A stretch of 6,983 nt of DNA from Alcaligenaceae bacterium (GCA_012511095.1 JAAZGT010000163.1:1-6983), one strand, 5' to 3'; positions 1 through 6,545 are shown, numbered from the stretch's first letter. Notes: generated by a model not told the origin, from the sequence alone. Program-made: numbers and translations.

Positions 1-711
1 CGTCTGCCTGGCAAGATGCTAGCTGATATTGCTGGTACCCCTATGATTGTTCATACCGCTCGTCGTGCTCAAGAGTCTAAAGCTAGTGCCGTCTACGTAG
101 CAACCGATGATCAGGAAATTTTTGATGTAGTGAGTGCACATGGTTTTAACGCTTTGATGACCTCTGAAGATCACCCATCAGGCACTGATCGACTAGCCGA
201 GGTAGTACAACAGCTAGGCTTAAAGCCAGAAACTGTGTTGGTCAATGTACAAGGGGATGAGCCTTTAATTGACCCTAAGTTAATTAATCAAGTCGCAAGC
301 ACCTTATCAGCCAGCCCTGAAGCCTCTATTGCCACTGCTGCCTATCCTATCAATGAGGTAGAAAAGCTATTTAACCCTAATGTAGTTAAGGTAGTCTTAA
401 ACCAGCAAGGTCAAGCTTTATATTTTTCCAGAGCACCTATCCCTTGGGATCGCGATGCATTTCAGGTTGATACGAATAGCCTATCTACTACGATGCAGGC
501 TTATCACCATATCGGTCTTTATGCCTATAGAGCCCAATTTTTGAGTGAATTCCCAAGTTTGAAACAAGGTTACTTAGAGCAATTAGAGTCTTTGGAGCAA
601 TTAAGAGCCTTGGAAAATGGTTATAAGATTCAGCTGTTGATAACTGATTCTGCGCCTGCCCCAGGCGTTGATAGCGCGGACGACTTAGAAATCGTCCGTA
701 GTTTTTTTTAA
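1..711 (+). CDS. kdsB: 3-deoxy-manno-octulosonate cytidylyltransferase (CMP-Kdo synthetase), 5'-truncated by window edge
   Basis: Activates Kdo with CTP to give CMP-Kdo in the cytoplasm, the donor for the LPS inner core. The frame is open from base 1, which reads RLPGK, the end of the family's N-terminal nucleotide-binding motif (usually PAR..S.RLPGK). By comparison with E. coli KdsB only about 14 residues are missing, so the real start lies outside the window and the ATG at 16 is internal. Visible family blocks, in order, are HPSGTDRLAEV, VNVQGDEPLI, VKVVL, LYFSRAPIPWDRD, HHIGLYAYR, LEQLESLEQLRALENG and the C-terminal GVDSADDLE. The 236 visible residues have no internal stop and look fully functional. 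The last codons also form an intrinsic terminator (separate entry), so kdsB probably ends its own transcript before adk. Confidence 0.96.
   Translation, partial: RLPGKMLADIAGTPMIVHTARRAQESKASAVYVATDDQEIFDVVSAHGFNALMTSEDHPSGTDRLAEVVQQLGLKPETVLVNVQGDEPLIDPKLINQVASTLSASPEASIATAAYPINEVEKLFNPNVVKVVLNQQGQALYFSRAPIPWDRDAFQVDTNSLSTTMQAYHHIGLYAYRAQFLSEFPSLKQGYLEQLESLEQLRALENGYKIQLLITDSAPAPGVDSADDLEIVRSFF
677..709 (+). terminator. Intrinsic terminator embedded in the 3' end of kdsB
   Basis: Arms CGGACGA (677-683) and TCGTCCG (692-698) pair perfectly over 7 bp around an 8-nt loop. TAG and eight Ts (702-709) follow. The hairpin encodes the last residues of KdsB, and the T-run encodes its final Phe-Phe and reaches the TAA stop at 709-711. 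The stem is GC-rich for this genome, and the geometry (3 nt before the T-run) fits a Rho-independent terminator. Confidence 0.75.
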
Positions 712-786
712 CATTTTGAGATAAATCATAATTTTATTTGCCCCATGATTTACACTTAGTCGGTGAAAAATTCTTGTAGTTGCAAT

Positions 787-812
787 TATAATTATATTTA
801 ACTTAAAGGAAG
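787..812 (+). promoter_or_regulatory. Candidate adk -10 element and Shine-Dalgarno
   Basis: A perfect TATAAT (787-792) lies 25 bp before the adk start, but I find no convincing -35 at 16-18 bp. If it is the -10, the 5' leader would be under 25 nt. AAGGAAG (806-812) is a clear ribosome binding site 4 nt from ATG 817. Further up, TAAATCAT (722-729) and ATGATTTA (745-752) form an 8-bp inverted repeat with a 15-nt loop and no T-run, of unknown role. Confidence 0.4.
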
Positions 813-816
813 TACA

Positions 817-1479
817 ATGCGTTTAATTTTATTAGGCCCTCCCGGAGCGGGTAAAGGCACACAAGCCAACTTTATCACTCAGGAGTTTAATATCCCTCAA
901 ATCGCAACTGGTGACATGCTTAGAGCTGCCATCAAAGAGCAAACTCCACTTGGCTTAGCTGCAAAAGAGGTTATGGACCGTGGTGATTTAGTATCTGATG
1001 ATATTATTATCGGTCTAGTCAAAGAGCGTCTACAGGCTGATGACTGTAAAAACGGTTACCTCTTTGACGGTTTCCCTCGCACTATTCCTCAGGCTGATGC
1101 CCTTAAGGAGTCTGGCGTTGCGCTAGACTACGTTGTCGAGATCGATGTTCCTGCCGAAGATATTATTGAGCGCATCAGTGGTCGTCGTGTTCACCCTGCT
1201 AGCGGTCGTTCATATCACGTTACTTTCAACCCACCTCAGCAAGAGGGTATTGATGACGTAACTGGCGAGCCATTAGTTCAGCGCGATGACGACAAAGAGG
1301 AAACCGTACGTAATCGTCTTGAGGTTTACCAAAACCAAACACGTCCACTGGTAGATTACTACTCAAAATGGGCTGCAGAAAATGACCCTAAGGCACCTAA
1401 ATATATTCGCATCAAAGGTGTTGGTAAGGTTGAAGACATTACCAAACAAATTATTGACGCCCTCAAAGGTGGTAAATAA
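817..1479 (+). CDS. adk: Adenylate kinase, long bacterial type
   Basis: Cytoplasmic enzyme that interconverts ATP + AMP and 2 ADP. The sequence shows the P-loop GPPGAGKGT (residues 7-15), the AMP-binding block ATGDMLR (30-36), GFPRT (85-89, with Arg88 contacting AMP), the LID start GRRVHPASGRSYH (122-134) and the RDDDKEETVRNRL helix (156-168). The LID has no four-Cys zinc site and carries His/Ser in that region, as in enterobacterial and betaproteobacterial enzymes. At 220 aa it has the usual length for the long form. The start at 817 is fixed by AAGGAAG four bases upstream and by the P-loop position. It follows kdsB by 105 bp, past the kdsB terminator, and ends in its own long hairpin terminator, so it looks monocistronic apart from read-through into the SDR gene. 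Confidence 0.98.
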   Translation: MRLILLGPPGAGKGTQANFITQEFNIPQIATGDMLRAAIKEQTPLGLAAKEVMDRGDLVSDDIIIGLVKERLQADDCKNGYLFDGFPRTIPQADALKESGVALDYVVEIDVPAEDIIERISGRRVHPASGRSYHVTFNPPQQEGIDDVTGEPLVQRDDDKEETVRNRLEVYQNQTRPLVDYYSKWAAENDPKAPKYIRIKGVGKVEDITKQIIDALKGGK

Positions 1480-1500
1480 TTTAACCATAAACAATTAATG

Positions 1501-1559
1501 AAATAATAGCGGTTTAAGGCAAATAATAACTATATTGCCCTATACCGCTATTATTTTTT
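1501..1559 (+). terminator. Long hairpin terminator after adk
   Basis: AAATAATAGCGGT (1501-1513) pairs perfectly over 13 bp with ACCGCTATTATTT (1544-1556), and the T-run 1554-1559 closes it. Inside the loop a second short stem, GGCAA (1518-1522) with TTGCC (1535-1539), makes a two-tier hairpin. It sits between adk and the SDR gene. There is no room for a full promoter between the T-run and the SDR ribosome binding site, so some read-through is likely. Confidence 0.75.
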
Positions 1560-1581
1560 GTAAAACCAAAGGAGACAAATA

Positions 1582-2340
1582 ATGGAGATTAAGGATAACG
1601 TCTTTATCGTTACAGGCGGCGCTTCTGGACTAGGCGCTGGTACCGCAAAAATGCTTACACAGCATGGCGCCAAGGTCATTCTGGCCGATCTAAATGACGA
1701 GGCAGGCGAAGCGCTTGCTAAGGAGTTAGGCCAAACCTATGTCCACTGCGATGTAACTAAAGAAGCTGATGGCCAAGCTGTTATCGATGCGGCTCTTAGC
1801 CAAGGAACCTTATATGGCCTAATTAACTGCGCGGGCATCGCCCCTGCAGAGCGAGTGGTTGGGCGCGATGGTCCACACTCATTAGCCAGCTTCCAAAAAG
1901 TGATCGATATCAACCTGATTGGTAGCTTTAATATGATTCGCCTAGCTGCCGCAAACATGATAAACAACGACCCTTTAGCTACAGGTGAGCGTGGTGTTTT
2001 AATTAACACAGCGTCTGTGGCTGCCTACGAGGGTCAAATTGGTCAAGCCGCCTACGCTGCCTCTAAAGCAGCAATTGTTGGCATGACCTTACCTATTGCG
2101 CGAGACATGGCACGTCATGGTGTACGTTGTGTCACCATCGCACCTGGTATTATGGGTACGCCAATGCTTTATGGTATGCCACAAGAGGTGCAAGATGCTT
2201 TAGCCGCCAATGTACCATTCCCATCCCGTCTAGGCTTACCCGAGGATTTTGCTAAATTAGTTTTAAGCATTATCGACAATGAAATGATTAATGGTGAAAC
2301 CATTCGCCTTGACGGAGCAATTCGTTTACAACCTAAATAA
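1582..2340 (+). CDS. SDR-family NAD-dependent dehydrogenase, 3-hydroxyacyl-CoA dehydrogenase type II (HSD10)-like
   Basis: A classical short-chain dehydrogenase of 252 aa. The NAD-binding motif TGGASGLG is at residues 11-18, and Asp36 at the end of the second strand favours NAD over NADP. NCAG is at 82-85, and the catalytic set Asn111, Ser145, Tyr158, Lys162 is complete (YAASK). The insert around residues 88-104 and the PGIMGTPML...PFPSRLG blocks resemble the HSD17B10 / 2-methyl-3-hydroxybutyryl-CoA dehydrogenase group, which oxidises 3-hydroxyacyl-CoAs in fatty acid or isoleucine breakdown. That substrate is inferred from resemblance and is not fixed by the sequence. AAAGGAG (1568-1574) lies 7 nt before the ATG. 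The stop codon overlaps the murJ start by one base, so the two share an mRNA. The pairing probably reflects gene order rather than shared chemistry. Confidence 0.9.
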   Translation: MEIKDNVFIVTGGASGLGAGTAKMLTQHGAKVILADLNDEAGEALAKELGQTYVHCDVTKEADGQAVIDAALSQGTLYGLINCAGIAPAERVVGRDGPHSLASFQKVIDINLIGSFNMIRLAAANMINNDPLATGERGVLINTASVAAYEGQIGQAAYAASKAAIVGMTLPIARDMARHGVRCVTIAPGIMGTPMLYGMPQEVQDALAANVPFPSRLGLPEDFAKLVLSIIDNEMINGETIRLDGAIRLQPK

Positions 2341-3941
2341 TGAGTCTGTTCAAATCTGCCGCCACCATCAGTGGCCTGACCTTTTTATCTCGCATCACTG
2401 GACTAGCACGCGATATTATTATCGCTCGAGCCTTTGGTGCGAGTGCCTTAACCGATGCTTTCTGGGTGGCTTTCAGAATTCCAAATCTGTTGCGTCGCCT
2501 TTTTGCTGAGGGCGCATTTTCACAAGCTTTTGTACCTATTTTGGGTGCCTATAAAGAGCAATATGAAGAGGCACAGGTCAAACAATTAATCAATCATGTG
2601 ACCTTAATCCTTGGTGCCACTCTATTAATGGTGAGTGTTTTGGGGGCAATATTTGCCCCTTTGATCGTGACCATTATGGCCAGTGGTATTGCGCGCGATG
2701 GCGGTCAAGCTTTTGAGGCGGCAGTTTGGATGACGCGGGTGATGTTTCCTTACATCTTCTGCATGTCTTTGGTAGCATTAGCTTCAGGGGTTCTTAATAC
2801 TTGGCGCAAGTTCGCCATTCCTGCCTTTACACCAATTTTGCTAAACCTTTCTATGATCGGCGCAGCGCTATTTTTGGTGAATTATTTTGAATTACCTATC
2901 TACGCTCTCGCCGTAGGGGTAATGATTGGTGGGGTATTACAGCTCAGCACACAATGGCTTGCTTTAGCTAAAATCGGCATGTTGCCACGCCCAAGCTTGA
3001 ATTTCAAAAAAGCCTGGAAAAACAGCACCGTACGCCGCATCATTACACTGATGGGGCCTGCCACCATTGGGGTATCTGTGGCGCAAATTTCCTTATTAAT
3101 TAATACGAATATTGCCACTTGGTTGCCTGGTGGCAGTGTCAGCTGGCTTTCATTTGCTGATCGATTAATGGAGTTTCCTACCGCCCTACTCGGTATTGCC
3201 TTAGGTACTGTCCTTTTGCCCAGCTTAGCTGCAGCACATGCCAATGAGGATCATCAGCGCTACAGCCATTTAATGGATTGGGGTCTACGTTTGATTTGCT
3301 TACTTGGCCTACCTTGTATGTTGGGCCTAGCACTGCTTAGTGATGGTTTAGTCGCCAGCTTATTTAATTATGGTGCCTTTGGTAGCCACGATGTAAACCA
3401 AACTCAAATGGCTGTCATTGCCTATGGTTTTGGTATTTTGGGTATTTTAGCAGTCAAAATTTTAGCCCCTGGCTTTTATGCCAAACAAGATATTCGCACC
3501 CCAGTCAAAATCGCCATCATCGTTTTAGTACTCACTCAAATGATGAACGCTGTACTGGTGCCCTTACTTAAGCATAGTGGCTTAGCGCTATCAATTGGTT
3601 TGGGTGCAACAATCAACGCCTTTTTACTTTATCGTGGTTTACGTAAACGTAATATTTATCAACCAAGTGGCGGTTGGATTGGTTTTTTCTTACGCTTATT
3701 ACCCGCTTTATTATTCGTGGCTCTGTGGTTAGTACTTTGCTCACACTTTATTAGTTGGGAGCAAGATAGTCACTCTGGGCTAATTTATACACTTTCACAG
3801 CAATGGGCAATTTTTGGTTCAAGTAGCTTTGTGATTTGGCGTTTGATTACACTGGCAATAGTGATCTTAGCTAGCGCAATGATTTATTTTGTCGGTTTAT
3901 TTATTAGTGGCTTTAGAGTGCGTGATTTTCTTAATCGCTAA
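2340..3941 (+). CDS. murJ: Lipid II flippase MurJ (MviN)
   Basis: Inner-membrane protein of the MOP superfamily that moves lipid II across the cytoplasmic membrane for peptidoglycan synthesis. The 533 aa are rich in hydrophobic helices, consistent with the family's 14 segments. The N-terminus keeps the family's charged residues at the E. coli positions: Arg18, Arg24, Asp25, Asp39, Arg52 and Glu57, within SRITGLARD, TDAFWVAF and PNLLRRLFAEGAFSQAF. SWLSFADRLMEFP (around 268-280) holds Arg275, matching the essential central-cavity arginine (R270 in E. coli), and is followed by LGTVLLPSLAAAH. The ATG at 2340 shares its A with the TAA of the preceding SDR gene and has no good Shine-Dalgarno of its own, so translation is probably coupled. 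Downstream lies the rpsT leader, a murJ-rpsT neighbourhood I recognise from other betaproteobacteria. Confidence 0.97.
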   Translation: MSLFKSAATISGLTFLSRITGLARDIIIARAFGASALTDAFWVAFRIPNLLRRLFAEGAFSQAFVPILGAYKEQYEEAQVKQLINHVTLILGATLLMVSVLGAIFAPLIVTIMASGIARDGGQAFEAAVWMTRVMFPYIFCMSLVALASGVLNTWRKFAIPAFTPILLNLSMIGAALFLVNYFELPIYALAVGVMIGGVLQLSTQWLALAKIGMLPRPSLNFKKAWKNSTVRRIITLMGPATIGVSVAQISLLINTNIATWLPGGSVSWLSFADRLMEFPTALLGIALGTVLLPSLAAAHANEDHQRYSHLMDWGLRLICLLGLPCMLGLALLSDGLVASLFNYGAFGSHDVNQTQMAVIAYGFGILGILAVKILAPGFYAKQDIRTPVKIAIIVLVLTQMMNAVLVPLLKHSGLALSIGLGATINAFLLYRGLRKRNIYQPSGGWIGFFLRLLPALLFVALWLVLCSHFISWEQDSHSGLIYTLSQQWAIFGSSSFVIWRLITLAIVILASAMIYFVGLFISGFRVRDFLNR

Positions 3942-3958
3942 ATAAAAATAGCTTTTTT
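3937..3958 (+). terminator. Weak terminator-like hairpin at the murJ end
   Basis: GCTA (3937-3940) and TAGC (3949-3952) form a short 4-bp stem with an A-rich loop, directly followed by six Ts (3953-3958). The stem overlaps the murJ stop codon. It is weak as a terminator and may leak into rpsT, which also has its own promoter. Confidence 0.35.
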
Positions 3959-4002
3959 GACAACTTTGTACCCTTATACCGACAATAAAATCATAAATGA
4001 AG

Positions 4003-4031
4003 ATTAATTAGCAGAAATAGCTCTAATTAAT
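4003..4031 (+). repeat. AT-rich 9-bp inverted repeat abutting the rpsT -35
   Basis: ATTAATTAG (4003-4011) is the exact reverse complement of CTAATTAAT (4023-4031), with an 11-nt spacer. The right arm ends at the first base of the candidate -35 (4031-4036). The position suits either a binding site upstream of the promoter or an AT-rich UP-like element. No regulator is visible nearby. Confidence 0.5.
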
Positions 4032-4058
4032 TGAAATTATTCACTGCTATGATAAAAT
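4031..4058 (+). promoter_or_regulatory. Probable rpsT promoter with extended -10
   Basis: TTGAAA (4031-4036) and TAAAAT (4053-4058) are separated by 16 bp, and the -10 is preceded by TG at the extended -10 position (4050-4051). The predicted start near 4065 gives rpsT a leader of about 100 nt. Confidence 0.6.
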
Positions 4059-4096
4059 CTTATGCTTACCGTTAGCACAACAAAAATATCTTATAC

Positions 4097-4120
4097 AAGT
4101 AGCCAGTCCTTTCGCTACTT
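4097..4120 (+). repeat. Hairpin in the rpsT 5' leader
   Basis: AAGTAGC (4097-4103) and GCTACTT (4114-4120) pair perfectly over 7 bp with a 10-nt loop. There is no T-run after it, so it is not a terminator. It lies in the predicted rpsT leader, about 45 nt before the start codon. It could be a leader structure used in S20 autoregulation (known for E. coli rpsT, where control is translational), but no S20-binding motif is identified. Confidence 0.45.
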
Positions 4121-4165
4121 ATGATTTAATCACGAAGAGAAGAATTCTAGGAAAGTTTTACTACT

Positions 4166-4432
4166 ATGGCAAATACTAATCAAGCACGCAAGCGCGCACG
4201 TCAAGCAGTTGCACGCAACAAACACAACTCTAGCTTACGCTCTATGATGCGTACTGCAATTAAGCAAGTTCGTCACGCAATCGACGCTGGCGATCAAACT
4301 AAAGCTAACGAAGCTTTTGTTAAAGCTACTTCAATTATCGACCGTGTTGCTGATAAAAACATCATTCACAAAAACAAAGCTGCTCGCCAAAAGAGCCGCT
4401 TATCAGCAGCAATTAAGGCTATCTCTGCCTAA
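4166..4432 (+). CDS. rpsT: 30S ribosomal protein S20
   Basis: A primary 16S rRNA-binding protein of the small subunit. The 88 aa match the usual length (87-88). The composition is very basic, with the family N-terminus MANTNQARKRARQ, the RNKHNSSLRSMMRTAIKQVR helix, the VADKNIIHKNKAARQKSRL block and an Ala-rich end. It forms a three-helix bundle. AGGAAAG (4149-4155) is the ribosome binding site, 10 nt from ATG 4166, which is a little long. E. coli rpsT starts at UUG and S20 represses its own translation; here the start is ATG, so control, if any, must rest on the leader. It is transcribed alone, between its own promoter (4031-4058) and a strong terminator (4457-4492). Codon use is regular, as expected for a highly expressed gene. 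Confidence 0.98.
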   Translation: MANTNQARKRARQAVARNKHNSSLRSMMRTAIKQVRHAIDAGDQTKANEAFVKATSIIDRVADKNIIHKNKAARQKSRLSAAIKAISA

Positions 4433-4456
4433 GAGATTCTAAGCCTTCTCTTCTTC

Positions 4457-4492
4457 AAAAGGCGCATCAAATTGATGCGCCTTTTATTTTTT
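4457..4492 (+). terminator. Strong intrinsic terminator of rpsT
   Basis: AAAAGGCGCATCAA (4457-4470) is the exact reverse complement of 4472-4485 around a single central base. The effective stem is GGCGCATC/GATGCGCC with a short loop, followed by TTTT, A and six more Ts (4482-4492). It starts 25 bp after the rpsT stop. Confidence 0.9.
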
Positions 4493-4538
4493 AAAAGTGT
4501 CCTAAAGCCAAACGGAAAATTCCTTTATTTCCGACAAT

Positions 4539-4567
4539 TTTACGAAGCAATTCTTTAGCTTTATGTT
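4539..4567 (+). promoter_or_regulatory. Candidate argF promoter
   Basis: TTTACG (4539-4544) and TATGTT (4562-4567) are 17 bp apart; each hexamer matches consensus at four of six positions. The predicted start near 4574 leaves a leader of about 30 nt. Just upstream, CGGAAA (4513-4518) and TTTCCG (4528-4533) form a 6-bp dyad with a 9-nt spacer, possibly an operator. I see no clear ARG box. Confidence 0.35.
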
Positions 4568-4605
4568 AAGCTTTAAGATTATGACTATTGAGAGATTTAT
4601 TCACC

Positions 4606-5550
4606 ATGAGCTCACAGCAAAGTAAAAGTACGATACGCCACTTTTTACAACTGACTGATCTAACGTTAGACGAGTTAAAATATGTACTCAAGCGTGCTGA
4701 AATTATTAAAAGTAAATTCAAACGCTACGAACCACATATGCCACTTTACGACCGTACCTTAGCGATGGTCTTCGAAAAGGCCAGTACACGCACCCGTGTT
4801 TCTTTTGAAGCCGGTATGTACCAACTTGGCGGTTCGGTTATCAATTTAACCTCTAACGACTCTCAGCTTGGTCGCTCTGAGCCCATCGAAGACACTGCCA
4901 GAGTGATTACGCGCATGGTTGACTTAGTCATGATTCGTACCTTTGGCCAAGAGCGTCTTGAGCGCTTTGCAAATCACTCACGCGTTCCTGTGATTAACGG
5001 CCTAACTAACGAGTATCACCCCTGTCAAATTCTTGCCGACGTTTTAACCTATATTGAAAAACGTGGCGATATTGAGGGCAAGATTGTGACGTGGATTGGC
5101 GATGCCAATAATATGTCATATACCTGGCTGCAAGCTGCACAAATGCTTAATTTTAAGCTACACATTTCAGCCCCTAAAGGTTATCAATTAGACCCTGCTC
5201 GTATTCGCGGTACTCCAAAAGAGTTTTATGAGGAATTCGATAATCCACTAGATGCTTGTGTTGATGCTGACTTAATCACCACCGACGTTTGGACTAGTAT
5301 GGGCTACGAAGAGGAAAATGAAATTCGTCGTCGCGCCTTTGCTGACTGGCAAGTAGATGATCGTTTCATGTCTCGTGCTAAGCCCGATGCTCTCTTTATG
5401 CATTGCTTACCAGCTCACCGTGGCGAAGAGGTTACCGCTTCTGTAATTGATGGCCCTCAAAGCGTCGTTTGGGATGAGGCCGAAAACCGCATGCATGTTC
5501 AAAAAGCTTTAATGGAGTTCTTATTACTGGGTCGCTTAGACAAGGAATAA
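4606..5550 (+). CDS. argF: Ornithine carbamoyltransferase (anabolic type)
   Basis: Transfers the carbamoyl group from carbamoyl phosphate to ornithine to make citrulline, step six of arginine synthesis, in the cytoplasm. Counting from ATG 4606 the protein is 314 aa, normal for betaproteobacterial ArgF. The carbamoyl phosphate site STRTR is at residues 60-64, followed by SQLGRSEPIEDTARV, the HPCQ motif at 138-141, WIGDANNM, TTDVWTSMGYEEE with the ornithine-binding SMG loop, and HCLP at 266-269. All catalytic motifs are intact. A TTG at 4588 would add six residues (MRDLFT). The ATG is preferred because GAGAG (4590-4594) lies 11 nt before it and relatives begin close to the IRHFLQL block. It stands alone between the rpsT terminator and a strong palindromic terminator. 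No other arg gene is in view, so regulation is probably at its own promoter. Confidence 0.97.
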   Translation: MSSQQSKSTIRHFLQLTDLTLDELKYVLKRAEIIKSKFKRYEPHMPLYDRTLAMVFEKASTRTRVSFEAGMYQLGGSVINLTSNDSQLGRSEPIEDTARVITRMVDLVMIRTFGQERLERFANHSRVPVINGLTNEYHPCQILADVLTYIEKRGDIEGKIVTWIGDANNMSYTWLQAAQMLNFKLHISAPKGYQLDPARIRGTPKEFYEEFDNPLDACVDADLITTDVWTSMGYEEENEIRRRAFADWQVDDRFMSRAKPDALFMHCLPAHRGEEVTASVIDGPQSVVWDEAENRMHVQKALMEFLLLGRLDKE

Positions 5551-5583
5551 GTCGTTTAAGTTAATAAAACGCGCTAAATACAC

Positions 5584-5621
5584 ATTGACCTATTGTTAAT
5601 TAACAATAGGTCAATTTTTTT
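5584..5621 (+). terminator. Terminator of argF: perfect 32-bp palindrome plus T-run
   Basis: Bases 5584-5615 are a perfect palindrome with 16-nt halves: attgacctattgttaa is followed directly by its reverse complement, centred on TTAATTAA. Seven Ts follow (5615-5621). In RNA it gives a long stem with a tiny loop. On the minus strand the palindrome is not followed by a T-run, so it works mainly for argF, although it also lies between the convergent argF and modD relic. Confidence 0.85.
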
Positions 5622-5671
5622 GAGGTTCTACTACAGCCTCTATACACCCTTAAACAAACTACCTACAAAGA

Positions 5672-6545
5672 CTAAAGCCGTTCAAGCTTGACACCCACAT
5701 CGGCTGGGGGGGCCAAAATAGATACTACTCGTTACCAAACCATGGACTCCAGTAGTTGCGTAGTCTGCTGCATTGTCTTGGCGAATACCACCAGCAGCTA
5801 ACAAGGTCATACCCTCTTTCAAAATACCTGAGGCCTGTAACTCATCTACGATCGACTTAAGCTCATCTGCTCCAATCTTATCGAACTGCAAGGCATCAGC
5901 ACCGCAATCAATTGCTTTGATCGCTTCTTCTAGGCTTTCGACCTCGATAATTATCTTCTTTTCGACTAAGTGTTTTCGCTGCTTATTGATAAGCTCTTTA
6001 AGCTCAGCCCACCCACCCTCTAAAAGACTACGATGTTAAGAAAAAATCAACACCGTTTCAGAAAGCCCTAAGCGGTGCGGATAAACATCCACAGATAGCA
6101 CGGCTTTTTGCACTAATCGACGCAGACCTGGAGGATGCTTACGGGTAGTAAATAAACCTACACTGGGATTAACATCATCAATACTCTGACGCATCTTTAA
6201 AGCGCGATGAGCGACAGCACAGGTATATTCAAAGATATTTTGCACAACCTTCCAGCAATTTAATAGAGCCTGTGTCGGCCCTGTGGCTGTTAAGATACTC
6301 TCTCCTGCTTGCAATAAGGAACCACTCGCTTTATAACTTTCAGCCTTTGCACCTTGTTGCTCTAACAGACGCACTGCCTCTTCGATACAAGCAGCAACCA
6401 TTTCATGACGAGCAACCCAAGTAATTCTAGCCTTGTTAGAGTGTAAGCCAAGTATATGACTCGTTAAATCAAAATAGCCCACATCCTCTTTGAGCCACTC
6501 TTCTAATGTCGCTGTATCAAAAAATATTGAGTTTTCCAAAGACAT
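5672..6545 (-). pseudogene. modD: ModD-like (NadC-paralogue) pyrophosphorylase, disrupted by a nonsense codon and a frameshift
   Basis: Reading the minus strand from ATG 6545 gives a ModD-type protein of the quinolinate phosphoribosyltransferase fold, a family often linked to modABC molybdate transport and of unproven reaction. Visible blocks are EDVGYFDLTSH (residues 20-30), the WKVVQNIFEYTCAVAHR helix (98-114), TTRKHPPG (133-140), PHRLGLSETVLIF (156-168), IIIEVESLEEA (198-208), ALQFDKI (218-224) and LLAAGGI (248-254). HRLGLSET favours ModD over NadC. An in-frame TAA (6036-6038) replaces residue 170, where relatives carry a residue before HR. The frame then stays open to a run of seven Gs (plus strand 5706-5712). 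Removing one G restores the ModD-like tail PPADVGVKLERL and a TAG at 5672-5674, for 290 residues in all. Residues 151-155 (SVDVY) also lack the usual glycine pair. No modABC is nearby. Confidence 0.82.

Noticed and set aside
1737..2009. 90-codon ORF on the minus strand
   Set aside because: Lies wholly inside the SDR gene with its full catalytic set; no recognisable protein features. A shadow frame.
2291..2509. 72-codon plus-strand ORF spanning the SDR-murJ junction
   Set aside because: Overlaps two well-supported genes in another frame and has no recognisable features.
2900..3244. 114-codon ORF on the minus strand
   Set aside because: Antisense to conserved MurJ helices including the ADRLMEFP block; composition is that of a reverse-complement shadow.
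4588..4605. TTG start for argF adding six residues
   Set aside because: The Shine-Dalgarno GAGAG overlaps this position and is properly placed for ATG 4606, and the added residues have no family support.
5622..5640. GAGG/CCTC small hairpin after the argF T-run
   Set aside because: Four-base arms with an unpaired middle; expected by chance.
5773..6039. 88-codon plus-strand ORF
   Set aside because: Antisense to the modD relic, Ser-rich with no domain features, and opposite to a frame with clear family motifs.
5672..6545. nadC (quinolinate phosphoribosyltransferase) as the identity of the relic
   Set aside because: PHRLGLSETVLIF and the WKVVQNIFEY block are of ModD type; NadC typically has NHR.GL.D..LIK.NH at this place.
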